The notes below the pieces were generated by a model that was not told where the DNA came from, did not search any database, and saw nothing but the letters and a program-made list of their open reading frames with translations. Below, piece after piece: positions 1 to 6,954 of a stretch of DNA of 18,700 nucleotides. This stretch comes from Actinomycetes bacterium (GTDB taxonomy: Bacteria; Actinomycetota; Actinomycetes; Propionibacteriales; Propionibacteriaceae): positions 1 through 18,700 of the forward strand of contig JAEYNS010000157.1 in NCBI GenBank assembly GCA_023412435.1, given 5' to 3'. Position numbers and translations under genes: made by a program. Numbering within the stretch: the stretch's first letter is position 1; every line of letters begins with the position of its first letter.

Positions 1-275
1 TCTCGATGCTGCACGAGGTCACCCTCGGCGGCACCGGCAAGGTGGGCGGCGACCGGCACCCGAAGATCGGCCGCGGGGTGATGATCGGCGCCGGCGCCAA
101 GGTGCTGGGCAACATCCGGGTCGGCGAGGGAGCGAAGGTGGGCGCCGGCAGCGTCGTGCTGTCCGACGTCGAGCCGTACACCACTGTCGCGGGCGTCCCC
201 GCCCGTCCGGTCAGCTACCCGGTGCACGGCCTGCCCGCGCTCGACCTGGAGGATCTTCAGGACAACCTGTCCTGA
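1..275 (+). CDS. cysE: Serine O-acetyltransferase, C-terminal part (5' truncated by window edge)
   Basis: This is the C-terminal end of a left-handed beta-helix (hexapeptide-repeat) acyltransferase. The visible part reads HEVTLGGTG, then [19 protein letters not shown], then [11 protein letters not shown] and [11 protein letters not shown]. That is the diagnostic CysE order: the active-site His before VTLGG, the RHP segment, the coil turns, then the VAGVPA closing loop. CysE family enzymes transfer acetyl from acetyl-CoA to L-serine, the first step of cysteine synthesis, in the cytosol. The reading frame is open from base 3 and ends with TGA at 273-275. The N-terminal helical domain lies outside the window, so the short EpsC-type and long E. 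coli type cannot be told apart. A maltose- or sugar-acetyltransferase is less likely, because the LGGTG...RHP spacing fits serine acetyltransferase. It is convergent with ligB, whose stop codon lies 10 bp away. Confidence 0.9.
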   Translation, partial: SMLHEVTLGGTGKVGGDRHPKIGRGVMIGAGAKVLGNIRVGEGAKVGAGSVVLSDVEPYTTVAGVPARPVSYPVHGLPALDLEDLQDNLS

Positions 276-290
276 GGACGGGTCTTCAGG
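257..290. terminator. Stem-loops between convergent cysE and ligB
   Basis: TCAGGAC (257-263) pairs with GTCCTGA (269-275) around a 5-nt loop and covers the cysE stop codon. An alternative hairpin, 271-290, covers both stop codons, so the two are mutually exclusive. There is no T-tract, so a role as a bidirectional terminator is an inference from position. Confidence 0.35.
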
Positions 291-1809
291 CCTCCCACCG
301 GGCGAAGCCGCGCACCTGATCGATGGTGTCGGCCTCGGCGGCGCGCTTGTCGTCGCGGTAGCGCACCACCCTCGCGAACCGCAGCGCCACCCCGCCGGGG
401 TAGCGGGTCGACCGCTGGACGCCGTCGAAGGCGATCTCCACCACCTGCTCGGGCCTGACCTGCACCACCCAGCCGTCGTCGGAGACCTTGAGTTCCTCGA
501 ACCGCTCGGTCTGCCAGGCCAGCATCGCGTCCGTCATGCCCTTGAAGGTCTTGCCGAGCATGACGAAGCCACCGGTGGCGGGGTCGCGCGCGCCGAGGTG
601 GATGTTGGACAGCCAACCGCGGCGGCGGCCGCTGCCGCGTTCCACGGCGAGCACCACCAGGTCGAGGGTGAGGACGGGCTTCACCTTGATCCAGCCGGCA
701 CCGCGGCGTCCGGCCTGGTACGGCACATCGAGGGCCTTGACGACGACACCCTCATGGCCGAGGGCCAGCACCTGGCCGGTGAACTCCTCGGCCTGCTGCG
801 GGTCGTCGGTGACCAGCCGGTCGACCAGCAGGTCAGGCGGCACCAACGCGGCCAGCCGGTCGTAGCGGGTGGTCGTCGGGCTGTCGACCAGGTCCTCGCC
901 GTCGATCTCGAGCAGGTCGAAGAAGAACGGGGTCAGGTGCAGGTCGGCCGGGGCGGCGAGGCTCGCGCTGCGGGCGGCGGTCTCCTGGAACGGACGGGGT
1001 CTGCCGTCGGCGGCGAGGGCGAGCGCCTCGCCGTCCAGCACGCACGTGGTGCAGGGCAGCGCCGCGACCGCGGCGGCGGCCTCGGGCAGCCGCGCGGTGA
1101 TGTCGTCGAGGCTGCGGGAGTAGATGGCGACGCTGTCGCCGTCGCGGTGGGCCTGGATCCGGATCCCGTCGAGCTTGGCCTCGACCGCGACCGGCGTGCC
1201 GGGGCCGAGCTTGGTGAGCGCCTCGGCGACGCCGGGGGCGCTGGAGGCGAGCATCGGCAGCACAGGGCGTCCGACCTGCAGGCCGATGGCGGCCAGCGCC
1301 GCCCGTCCGCCGGTGGCGGCGGCGACGGCGGCAGCGGGGACCGACCCGGAGAACATCGCCGCCCGCCGGACGAGGTCGGCAGGCACAGCCCACGCCTGGG
1401 CGATCGCCTGGAGCAGGACGCCCTCCAGAGCGCCCTGTCGGGTCTCGCCCACGATGAGCGCGCCGAGGAAGCCCTGCTCGGGGGCGGTGGCCCGTCCCAT
1501 CAGGTCCGTCAGCCCCGTCTGCCGCGCCACCTGCGACCCGGTGCCGGACAACCCGGCCAGCCGTTCCAGCGCCGCGTCGACCTCGACGATGGTGAGTGAC
1601 GGCTCGTCCGCGGCCGGGAACCCGGTCAGCGACCGCCAGCCGATCCCGGTCCGGCGCTGCCGCAGCCGTCCGGCCAGGAAGTGGGCGAGCACGTCCACCT
1701 CGCCGGGTTCGGCCCGCGCCAGCAGCGCCGCCAACACGGCGACCTTGGCATTGCGCGACCCGGTGGCCGCGACCTGCTCTGAGGCCGCCACCACCTCGGA
1801 GAACAGCAT
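286..1809 (-). CDS. ligB: ATP-dependent DNA ligase, LigB type
   Basis: This is a 507-aa ATP-dependent DNA ligase, which seals nicks through a ligase-AMP intermediate. The nucleotidyltransferase motifs appear in order: motif I KLDGIR with the adenylated Lys212, then YSRSLDD, LDGEAL, FFFDLLEIDGEDL, EGVVVK and WIKVKP. About 185 N-terminal residues precede them (the DNA-binding domain), and an OB-fold of about 110 residues follows. This three-domain layout and the length match actinobacterial LigB (M. tuberculosis Rv3062 is also 507 aa), a ligase dispensable beside the NAD-dependent LigA. The ATG at 1809 is preceded by AGGAAGGAG at 1812-1820. The gene diverges from ligD across a shared 121-bp spacer, so the two may be co-regulated, which is an inference. 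Apart from a rather close ribosome-binding site nothing looks damaged; all catalytic motifs are present. Confidence 0.93.
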   Translation of the reverse strand: MLFSEVVAASEQVAATGSRNAKVAVLAALLARAEPGEVDVLAHFLAGRLRQRRTGIGWRSLTGFPAADEPSLTIVEVDAALERLAGLSGTGSQVARQTGLTDLMGRATAPEQGFLGALIVGETRQGALEGVLLQAIAQAWAVPADLVRRAAMFSGSVPAAAVAAATGGRAALAAIGLQVGRPVLPMLASSAPGVAEALTKLGPGTPVAVEAKLDGIRIQAHRDGDSVAIYSRSLDDITARLPEAAAAVAALPCTTCVLDGEALALAADGRPRPFQETAARSASLAAPADLHLTPFFFDLLEIDGEDLVDSPTTTRYDRLAALVPPDLLVDRLVTDDPQQAEEFTGQVLALGHEGVVVKALDVPYQAGRRGAGWIKVKPVLTLDLVVLAVERGSGRRRGWLSNIHLGARDPATGGFVMLGKTFKGMTDAMLAWQTERFEELKVSDDGWVVQVRPEQVVEIAFDGVQRSTRYPGGVALRFARVVRYRDDKRAAEADTIDQVRGFARWEA

Positions 1810-1840
1810 GGCTCCTTCCTACCCGCTCCCCCCGACACTG

Positions 1841-1853
1841 TGAACCCGGTTCA
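1841..1853. promoter_or_regulatory. 13-bp palindrome in the ligB/ligD divergent spacer
   Basis: TGAACCCGGTTCA is a perfect dyad with a central C. It lies 32 bp upstream of the ligB ATG and 77 bp upstream of the ligD ATG, a good place for one regulator to control both. The half sites GAAC/GTTC resemble an actinobacterial LexA box, but the spacer is 3 bp rather than the usual 4. The regulator is therefore unknown. Confidence 0.4.
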
Positions 1854-1930
1854 GGGCACGGTTCCCGGGCGCCGGGGGCTGCGCAGTATTGCCGTGGGCA
1901 GGGAAGGCGGTCGTCGTCAAGGATGGAGAC

Positions 1931-4351
1931 ATGGCGTCGGCAGGCGAGGTGGTGGTGGTCGAAGGACGCCACCTCAAGCTCACCAACCTCGACAAGGTGC
2001 TGTACCCGGCGACCGGGACCACCAAGGGCGAGGTGATCGCCTACTACGCCGAGGTGGCCGATGTCCTGATCCCCCTGATCGCCCAGCGTCCGATCACCCG
2101 GAAGCGCTGGCCGGATGGCGTCGGCGCCGAGGGGGAGGGACGGGTCTTCTTCGCCAAGAACCTGCCCAAGGGCACCCCCGACTGGGTGCGCCGCTACCCG
2201 ATCGAGCACGAGAAGCGCACCAACGAGTACCCGGTCGCCGACGATCTGGCCACCCTCACCTGGCTCGGCCAGATGGCCGCCCTCGAACTGCACGTGCCGC
2301 AGTGGCGGTTCAGCCCGGACGGCGAGCCGCAGCCCCCTGACCGGCTGGTCCTCGACCTCGACCCCGGCCCCGGCGTCACCCTTGCCGAGTGCGCCGAGGT
2401 CGCCCGCTGGGTGCGCGAGGTGGCCGCCGGCGCCGGCTTCGACCCCGTCCCTGTCACCTCGGGCAGCAAGGGCATCCACCTCTACGCGCCGCTGGACGGC
2501 ACCAGGTCACCCCAGGATGCCAGCGACCTGGCGCGGGGCTGGGCCGAGCGACTGCAGAAGGAGCACCCCGGCCGGGTGACGGCCGAGATGAGCCGTGCGG
2601 CCCGCCCCGGCAAGGTGTTCCTCGACTGGAGCCAGAACAACGGCTCGAAGACGACCGTCTCGCCCTACTCGCTGCGCGGCCGGGAGCGGCCGTGGGTGGC
2701 TGCGCCGCGCACCTGGGACGAACTGGACGACCCCGACCTGCGGCAACTGGAGTACCACGAGGTGCTGGAGCGGCTCGCCTCCCACGGCGACCCGATGGCC
2801 GAGCTCGCCGGCGACCGACCGCCCGACCGGCTCGCCACCTACCGCAGCATGCGCGACCCGGCGAAGACCCCCGAACCGGTCCCGGCGGACGCTCCCACCC
2901 CCCGGCCGGGGGAGGGCCGGAGCTTCGTGATCCAGGAGCACCACGCCCGTCGCCTGCACTACGACTTCCGGCTCGAGCGGGACGGCGTGCTGGTCAGCTG
3001 GGCGGTCCCGAAGGGGCCGCCGACCGACCCCAGGGTCAACCACCTCGCCGTCCAGACCGAGGACCACCCGCTCGACTACGGCTCGTTCGAGGGGACGATC
3101 CCGGCCGGCGAGTACGGCGGCGGCACCGTCACGATCTGGGACGCCGGCAGCTACGAGCTGGAGAAGTGGCGGGACGGCAAGGAGGTCATCGTCACCCTCC
3201 ACGGCAGGCCGGACGGAGGCCTCGGCGGCGAGCCGGCCAGGTTCGCCCTGATCCACACCGGCACCGGAGACGCGGCGAAGAACTGGCTGATCCACCGGAT
3301 GACGCTGGCGATCGAACGGCCGGAACCTGCCCGCCGCAGTGCGACCAGGCCCGGCTCCAGCGACGCGCGCGCTGCCGGCTTCGTCGAGCCGATCGCCCCG
3401 ATGCTGGCCAGCCTCGCCACGCCCAGCGACGTGCGCGGCGACGAGTGGGCCTTCGAGATGAAGTGGGACGGGATCCGCGCCGTGGTCTACCTCGCCGACG
3501 GCAGGCTGCGGATGCTGAGCCGGCACGGCCGGGACGACTCCGCGGCGTACCCCGAACTGGCCCAGGACCTGCTCGCGATCGACTGCGACCAGGCGGTGCT
3601 GGACGGCGAGGTGGTGGCCCCGGACGCCGCCGGCGTTCCTCGCTTCGAGCTGCTGCAGCCCCGGATCAACCTGACCCGGCCGGGCGACATCGCCGCCGCC
3701 ACCGAGCGGTACCCGGTGCAGCTCATGCTGTTCGACCTGCTGCACCTGGACGGCCGTTCGCTGCTGCGTGAACCCTACGAGGAGCGCCGGCGGCTGCTGG
3801 AGGCCCTCGTCCCCCCGCGGGCCGGGTCGCGGGTGCAGGTGCCGGCGGCCTTCGAGGGCGACCTCGACGCGGCGCTGCAGACCAGCGTGTCCCTCGACCT
3901 CGAAGGCGTCGTCGCCAAGAGGCTCGGGTCGATCTACCAACCCGGCCAACGGGCCGGCACCTGGCTCAAGATCAAGCACCGCCGCACCCAGTCTGTCGTG
4001 GTCGGCGGCTGGCGGCCCGGTAAGGGCAACCGCGCCGGTGGCGTCGGATCGCTGCTGTTGGCGATTCCAGAGCAGGACGGCCTGCGCTACGTCGGTCGGG
4101 CGGGCTCCGGCTTCACCGACCGCGGCCTGGCCGACGCGGCCCTGCTGCTCGACCCGCTGGCCCGGCCGGACAACCCGATGCGCGAGGTGCCGCGCGAGGA
4201 TGCCAGGGACGCGCGCTGGGTGGAGCCCGACCTGGTCGGCGAGGTGTTCTACACCGGGACCACCAACGCGGGCCGGCTGCGGCACCCGGTCTGGAACGGG
4301 TGGCGTCCCGACCTCAGGCCCGAGGACGTGGTGTGGGAGAACCCGGGGTAG
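1931..4351 (+). CDS. ligD: Multifunctional non-homologous end-joining protein LigD (POL-PE-LIG)
   Basis: LigD repairs double-strand breaks together with Ku by filling, trimming and sealing ends. The protein is 806 aa from the ATG at 1931. That start has AAGGA at 1919-1923, whereas an upstream in-frame TTG at 1889 has no clear site. Three domains are visible. The N-terminal AEP-type polymerase/primase (about 10-290) has metal-binding Asp142 and Asp144 in LDLDPG and Asp232 in FLDWSQN. The phosphoesterase (about 330-465) has His337, His343, Asp345 and Arg347 around RLHYDFRLE, plus His379 and Tyr383. The ligase (about 485-806) has Lys511 in EMKWDGIR, then LDGEVV, LFDLLHLDG, EGVVAK and WLKIKH. This domain order is the mycobacterial one, and the protein is slightly longer than the 759-aa M. 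tuberculosis LigD. All catalytic residues I can check are present. No ku gene is adjacent. Confidence 0.96.
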   Translation: MASAGEVVVVEGRHLKLTNLDKVLYPATGTTKGEVIAYYAEVADVLIPLIAQRPITRKRWPDGVGAEGEGRVFFAKNLPKGTPDWVRRYPIEHEKRTNEYPVADDLATLTWLGQMAALELHVPQWRFSPDGEPQPPDRLVLDLDPGPGVTLAECAEVARWVREVAAGAGFDPVPVTSGSKGIHLYAPLDGTRSPQDASDLARGWAERLQKEHPGRVTAEMSRAARPGKVFLDWSQNNGSKTTVSPYSLRGRERPWVAAPRTWDELDDPDLRQLEYHEVLERLASHGDPMAELAGDRPPDRLATYRSMRDPAKTPEPVPADAPTPRPGEGRSFVIQEHHARRLHYDFRLERDGVLVSWAVPKGPPTDPRVNHLAVQTEDHPLDYGSFEGTIPAGEYGGGTVTIWDAGSYELEKWRDGKEVIVTLHGRPDGGLGGEPARFALIHTGTGDAAKNWLIHRMTLAIERPEPARRSATRPGSSDARAAGFVEPIAPMLASLATPSDVRGDEWAFEMKWDGIRAVVYLADGRLRMLSRHGRDDSAAYPELAQDLLAIDCDQAVLDGEVVAPDAAGVPRFELLQPRINLTRPGDIAAATERYPVQLMLFDLLHLDGRSLLREPYEERRRLLEALVPPRAGSRVQVPAAFEGDLDAALQTSVSLDLEGVVAKRLGSIYQPGQRAGTWLKIKHRRTQSVVVGGWRPGKGNRAGGVGSLLLAIPEQDGLRYVGRAGSGFTDRGLADAALLLDPLARPDNPMREVPREDARDARWVEPDLVGEVFYTGTTNAGRLRHPVWNGWRPDLRPEDVVWENPG

Positions 4352-4355
4352 CGTG

Positions 4356-4383
4356 CCGCCCAGGTTCCGGACCCGGTGGGCGG
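4356..4383 (+). terminator. Possible hairpin after ligD
   Basis: CCGCCCA (4356-4362) pairs perfectly with TGGGCGG (4377-4383), starting 4 bp after the ligD stop. No T-run follows, so termination is only a possibility. If it works, it separates ligD from the SDR gene. Confidence 0.3.
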
Positions 4384-4417
4384 GGTAACGGGTCGTCACC
4401 CACACGACGGAGGCCCC

Positions 4418-5212
4418 ATGACCGACCAGAGCCCTCACCCACGGATCGCGCTGGTGACCGGTGCCGGCTCGGGCATCGGACGCGCCTGTGCCGAGACCTT
4501 CGCCTCCCAGGGCGCGGTGGTCGCGGCGGTCGGTCACGACCGGGACGAGGCCCAGGAGACCGTGGACGCTATCGCCGCTGCCGGCGGCGAGGCGGTGGCC
4601 TTCGCTGCCGAACTGGCTGAGCCCGAGTCGGTCGCAGCCCTGTTCGACAAGGTGAGACAGCGCTGGGACAGGCTCGACGTGGTCGTTGCCAACGCCGGCA
4701 TCAACGGCGTCTGGGCGCCGCTGGACGAGCTGTCGGTGGACGACTGGAACCAGACCCTCTCGGTCAACCTGACCGGCACGTTCCTCACCGTGAAGCACGC
4801 CCTGCCGCTGCTGAGGGCGGCCGGCGGCGGCTCCGTGGTGGTCACCTCGTCGGTGAACGGCACCCGGATGTTCGGCAACTCCGGTGCCTCCGCCTACGCC
4901 ACCAGCAAGGCCGGGCAGGTCGCCTTCGCCAAGATGCTCGCCGTCGAGCTGGCTCCGGAGCAGATCCGGGTGAACGTGATCTGCCCCGGCAGCATCGACA
5001 CCGAGATCGGGCAGAACACCGAGCAGCGCGGCCTCGACACCATCGGCCGGCCCGCCACCTATCCCGAGGGGCAGATCCCGCTCACCGGCAAGGTTCCGGG
5101 CACCTCGCAGCAGGTCGCCGACCTGGTCGCCTTCCTCGCCTCGGACGCCGCCTCGCACATCACCGGCACCGAGGTCTGGATCGACGGCGGCCAGTCGCTG
5201 CTGGCGGGCTGA
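4418..5212 (+). CDS. Classical SDR-family NAD(P)-dependent oxidoreductase
   Basis: This is a 264-aa classical short-chain dehydrogenase/reductase. The Rossmann glycine motif TGAGSGIG is at 14-21, NAG at 92-94, and the catalytic set is Asn117, Ser145, Tyr160 and Lys164 (YATSK). A C-terminal WIDGGQS closes the fold, and the length is normal for the family. Such enzymes reduce or oxidise hydroxy/keto groups with NAD(P)H in the cytosol, usually as tetramers. The substrate cannot be read from the sequence; the best family resemblance is to FabG-like or glucose/sugar dehydrogenases. The ATG at 4418 has GGAGG at 4409-4413; an open frame upstream to 4376 has no such site. It lies 66 bp after ligD on the same strand, but there is no known functional tie to end joining. 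Confidence 0.88.
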   Translation: MTDQSPHPRIALVTGAGSGIGRACAETFASQGAVVAAVGHDRDEAQETVDAIAAAGGEAVAFAAELAEPESVAALFDKVRQRWDRLDVVVANAGINGVWAPLDELSVDDWNQTLSVNLTGTFLTVKHALPLLRAAGGGSVVVTSSVNGTRMFGNSGASAYATSKAGQVAFAKMLAVELAPEQIRVNVICPGSIDTEIGQNTEQRGLDTIGRPATYPEGQIPLTGKVPGTSQQVADLVAFLASDAASHITGTEVWIDGGQSLLAG

Positions 5213-5458
5213 CCAGCTACGCCGTCCCGACCGCCTCGAACCCCGAGGAGGTGGCCGCGATCGAGGGCGAGATCCTGCCCAAGGGGGGCGTTCGGGGTGC
5301 CGACACGCACCCGGGCACTGCCACCGGACCTGCCCGGTCAACTCGCCAAGCTCGGTGAGTCGCGGGCCATGGTGACCCTGACCGAAGCGGAGTTCGAGGC
5401 CCAGAAGGCCCGGATCGTGGCTCAGCAGGCAGGCGCGCCCGGGGTCCCCGCCGGGTAG
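5213..5458 (+). pseudogene. SHOCT-like small ORF or frameshifted gene remnant
   Basis: Between the SDR stop and 5458 the + strand reads as coding-like in two frames. The first frame, from 5212, gives an acidic stretch with NPEEVAAIEGEILPKGG and hits a stop near 5359. The other frame, from GTG 5297 (AAGGGGGG at 5281-5288), gives 53 codons ending in QLAKLGESRAMVTLTEAEFE and then AQKARIV. That ending matches a SHOCT motif (leucine helix, LT-x-x-EFE, second helix), a short C-terminal oligomerisation segment found on many actinobacterial proteins. It could be a genuine 53-aa protein or the decayed, frameshifted tail of a larger gene. The last 37 bp overlap the 3' end of the convergent DUF488 gene. 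I favour a remnant, with low certainty. Confidence 0.35.
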
Positions 5459-6003
5459 GTGACCACGCCGTCCGTTCCGACCACGGGCGTCGCGCCCCAC
5501 CTGCCCAGTTCGTGTAGCTGCGGCCGTCCGCCCGACATCAGGTGGGTGACCGTCCAGGAGCGGGCGGTCAGGGTGTTGGCGATCAGCAGCCGGTGGCAGC
5601 GCCACGGCATCGGCTCGCCGCACATGATCGCGGCGTGCCTGGTGCGGGCGAGGACGGTGAGCGTGCGCAGGCCCTCCTCGTAGCCGGGGGTGAGCGTGTA
5701 GTCGGCGTAGTTGCGGAAGCTGGCGTTCTGCCAGCCGGCGTTGGCCGCCGGGTCCACCTCCCTCGAGCGGGGACGGCGCCCGCCCAGCTCGGGCAGGTGC
5801 AGGTAGTCGACGCCGGCAGCCGGCAGCCAGTCCGCCAGCTGGTCGCTGTTGAACTGCGGGCTGGAGCGGGAGGCCGGCGTCCGGCGGACGTCGACCACCA
5901 GACCGATCCCGGCCGGCAGCAGCGTCTCCAGCACGAGGTCGGGCGGGCAGGTCCAGTGGCCGATGGTCCACAGTTCGCCCGGGCCGGCGGTCGGATCAGC
6001 CAC
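5422..6003 (-). CDS. DUF488 family protein
   Basis: This is a 193-aa cytosolic protein of the DUF488 family. The family signatures are all present in order: LWTIGHWT near the N-terminus, VDVRRTPASRSSPQFN, LPELGGRRPRS, the NAGWQNASFRNYADY segment, then IMCGEPMPWRCHRLLIA with the conserved Cys, Glu and Cys-His. The biochemical role of DUF488 proteins is not established; the conserved Cys/His core suggests nucleic-acid or metal chemistry, which is an inference. The GTG at 6003 is chosen because it overlaps the stop of the upstream 90-aa gene by 8 bp and gives the family's usual length. It has no good ribosome-binding site, so translational coupling is likely. The frame stays open far upstream to 7464, but that part is antisense to other genes. 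Confidence 0.85.
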   Translation of the reverse strand: MADPTAGPGELWTIGHWTCPPDLVLETLLPAGIGLVVDVRRTPASRSSPQFNSDQLADWLPAAGVDYLHLPELGGRRPRSREVDPAANAGWQNASFRNYADYTLTPGYEEGLRTLTVLARTRHAAIMCGEPMPWRCHRLLIANTLTARSWTVTHLMSGGRPQLHELGRWGATPVVGTDGVVTYPAGTPGAPAC

Positions 6004-6268
6004 GCAGTGCCGCAATCCGCTCGACGGCGTCGGGGTAGGCCGCGACCACGTCGCCCAGGTCGACCAGCGCGGGCAGGTCCTCGGCCTGCTGGTGCTCGAG
6101 CAGGTAGGCGACGGTCGCCTTCGCCGTGGCCTGGTCGTCGGGCAGCCGGCCGTCGCTGAGTCCGTCCGCGTCAAGGAGGGTGAGGGTGACGACGGTGGAC
6201 CCGTCGTAGGAGCCGATGGTAGCGCGGTACTCGCCGCCGCCCTGGGGTTCGATCTCGATCTGGGCCAT
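5996..6268 (-). CDS. Hypothetical 90-aa acidic protein upstream of DUF488
   Basis: I do not recognise this gene with confidence. It encodes 90 residues with no membrane segment or signal peptide. The N-terminal half looks like a short beta-rich unit (MAQIEIEPQGGGEYRATIG, then STVVTLTLLDADGL). The C-terminal half looks helical and acidic (YLLEHQQAEDLPALVDLGD, then VVAAYPDAVERI). The layout loosely recalls small actinobacterial proteins with a beta-strand head and a hydrophobic, acidic helical tail; this is only an impression. The ATG at 6268 has a strong GGAGG at about 6275-6279, while the open frame above it lacks one. Its stop overlaps the DUF488 start by 8 bp, so the two form a coupled pair, divergent from the hemerythrin gene. 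Confidence 0.75.
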   Translation of the reverse strand: MAQIEIEPQGGGEYRATIGSYDGSTVVTLTLLDADGLSDGRLPDDQATAKATVAYLLEHQQAEDLPALVDLGDVVAAYPDAVERIAALRG

Positions 6269-6335
6269 GACGACCTCCGGTTGCGTGGTTCTGCCCGCCG
6301 TCCGGACAGCCCGACCCTGACGACGTGCTTCGAAG

Positions 6336-6375
6336 CCACTGTAGTGGTATTTTTCACATAGGACCATGTATAAAA
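6336..6375. promoter_or_regulatory. Two adjacent inverted repeats in an AT-rich divergent promoter region
   Basis: CCACT-gt-AGTGG is at 6336-6347. Directly beside it, TTTTTCACAT (6350-6359) and ATGTATAAAA (6366-6375) form 10-bp arms matching at 8 positions around a 6-bp spacer. The stretch is strikingly AT-rich for this genome and lies 10 bp upstream of the hemerythrin ATG. An operator controlling one or both divergent units is likely. The ATGTAT half site is reminiscent of NsrR/Rrf2-type operators, but this is not decisive. Confidence 0.5.
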
Positions 6376-6384
6376 GGGGACGCG

Positions 6385-6885
6385 ATGTGCGGCTACTGCG
6401 GGTGTGACTCGATCGAGGTGATCGGCCGGTTCATGGCCGAGCACGTCGAGATCATCAATGCGACGGGAGAGCTGCGGGCCGCCGTCCGGTCGGGTTCCGA
6501 AGCGGAGCTGGAGGCCTCCCGCCAGGTGGTGGCCGGCCTGCTGTGGCCGCACACCCAGGCCGAGGAGGTCGGCCTGTTCACGGTGCTGTCCCGCGACGAG
6601 CTGTACGCCGACCACATCGCGACACTGTGCGGCGAGCACACCTCGCTGGACGCGCTGCTCGGCCAGATCACGCTCGGTGACGCCGCCGCGATGGCCAGGT
6701 TCGAGGACGCGCTGCGCCACCACATCGACAAGGAGGACAACGGCCTGTTCCCCGCCGCCGCCATCGCGCTGGACGGCCCGCAGTGGGACGAGGTGCACAC
6801 CATCACCCCGCACTCCCACGACGGCGGCGAGCCGCACGTCCACACCCACACCGGTGAGCACCGCCACTCCGCACGGTTCTGCTGA
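6385..6885 (+). CDS. Hemerythrin-like domain protein with Cys-rich head and His-rich tail
   Basis: This 166-aa protein has a hemerythrin-type four-helix bundle that probably binds a di-iron centre. Candidate ligands are His20, His56 with Glu60 (HTQAE), His85, and His113 with Glu117 in HHIDKEDNGLFP, the family's typical HxxxE motifs. Bacterial relatives sense or store O2, NO or iron; which one applies here is unknown. Two additions stand out: an N-terminal MCGYCGC cluster, and a C-terminal tail from about 138 with eight His in roughly 25 residues, ending in Cys166. These suggest extra metal binding. The ATG at 6385 has AAGGGGA at 6374-6380; the frame extends upstream to 6325 but lacks a site there. 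A DUF2249 gene follows 69 bp downstream, a common partner of hemerythrin-like genes. Confidence 0.85.
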   Translation: MCGYCGCDSIEVIGRFMAEHVEIINATGELRAAVRSGSEAELEASRQVVAGLLWPHTQAEEVGLFTVLSRDELYADHIATLCGEHTSLDALLGQITLGDAAAMARFEDALRHHIDKEDNGLFPAAAIALDGPQWDEVHTITPHSHDGGEPHVHTHTGEHRHSARFC

Positions 6886-6954
6886 CCCACCCACGAGTCC
6901 GACGGCCCCGCGCGGGGTCGCCACCGCTCCCCGGAGCCCAATGAAGGAGACACC

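Noticed and set aside
1842-1852. LexA (SOS) box between ligB and ligD
   Set aside because: GAAC and GTTC halves are separated by 3 bp; actinobacterial LexA boxes need 4. Kept only as an unknown palindrome.
833-2479. Open frame of 548 codons on the - strand
   Set aside because: It is a shadow of ligB in another phase and antisense to ligD; no motifs or ribosome-binding site.
2507-5971. Open frame of 1154 codons on the - strand
   Set aside because: It is antisense to ligD and the SDR gene, which have full catalytic motifs. Its translation is Gly/Arg/Val-rich with no domain, as expected in GC-rich DNA.
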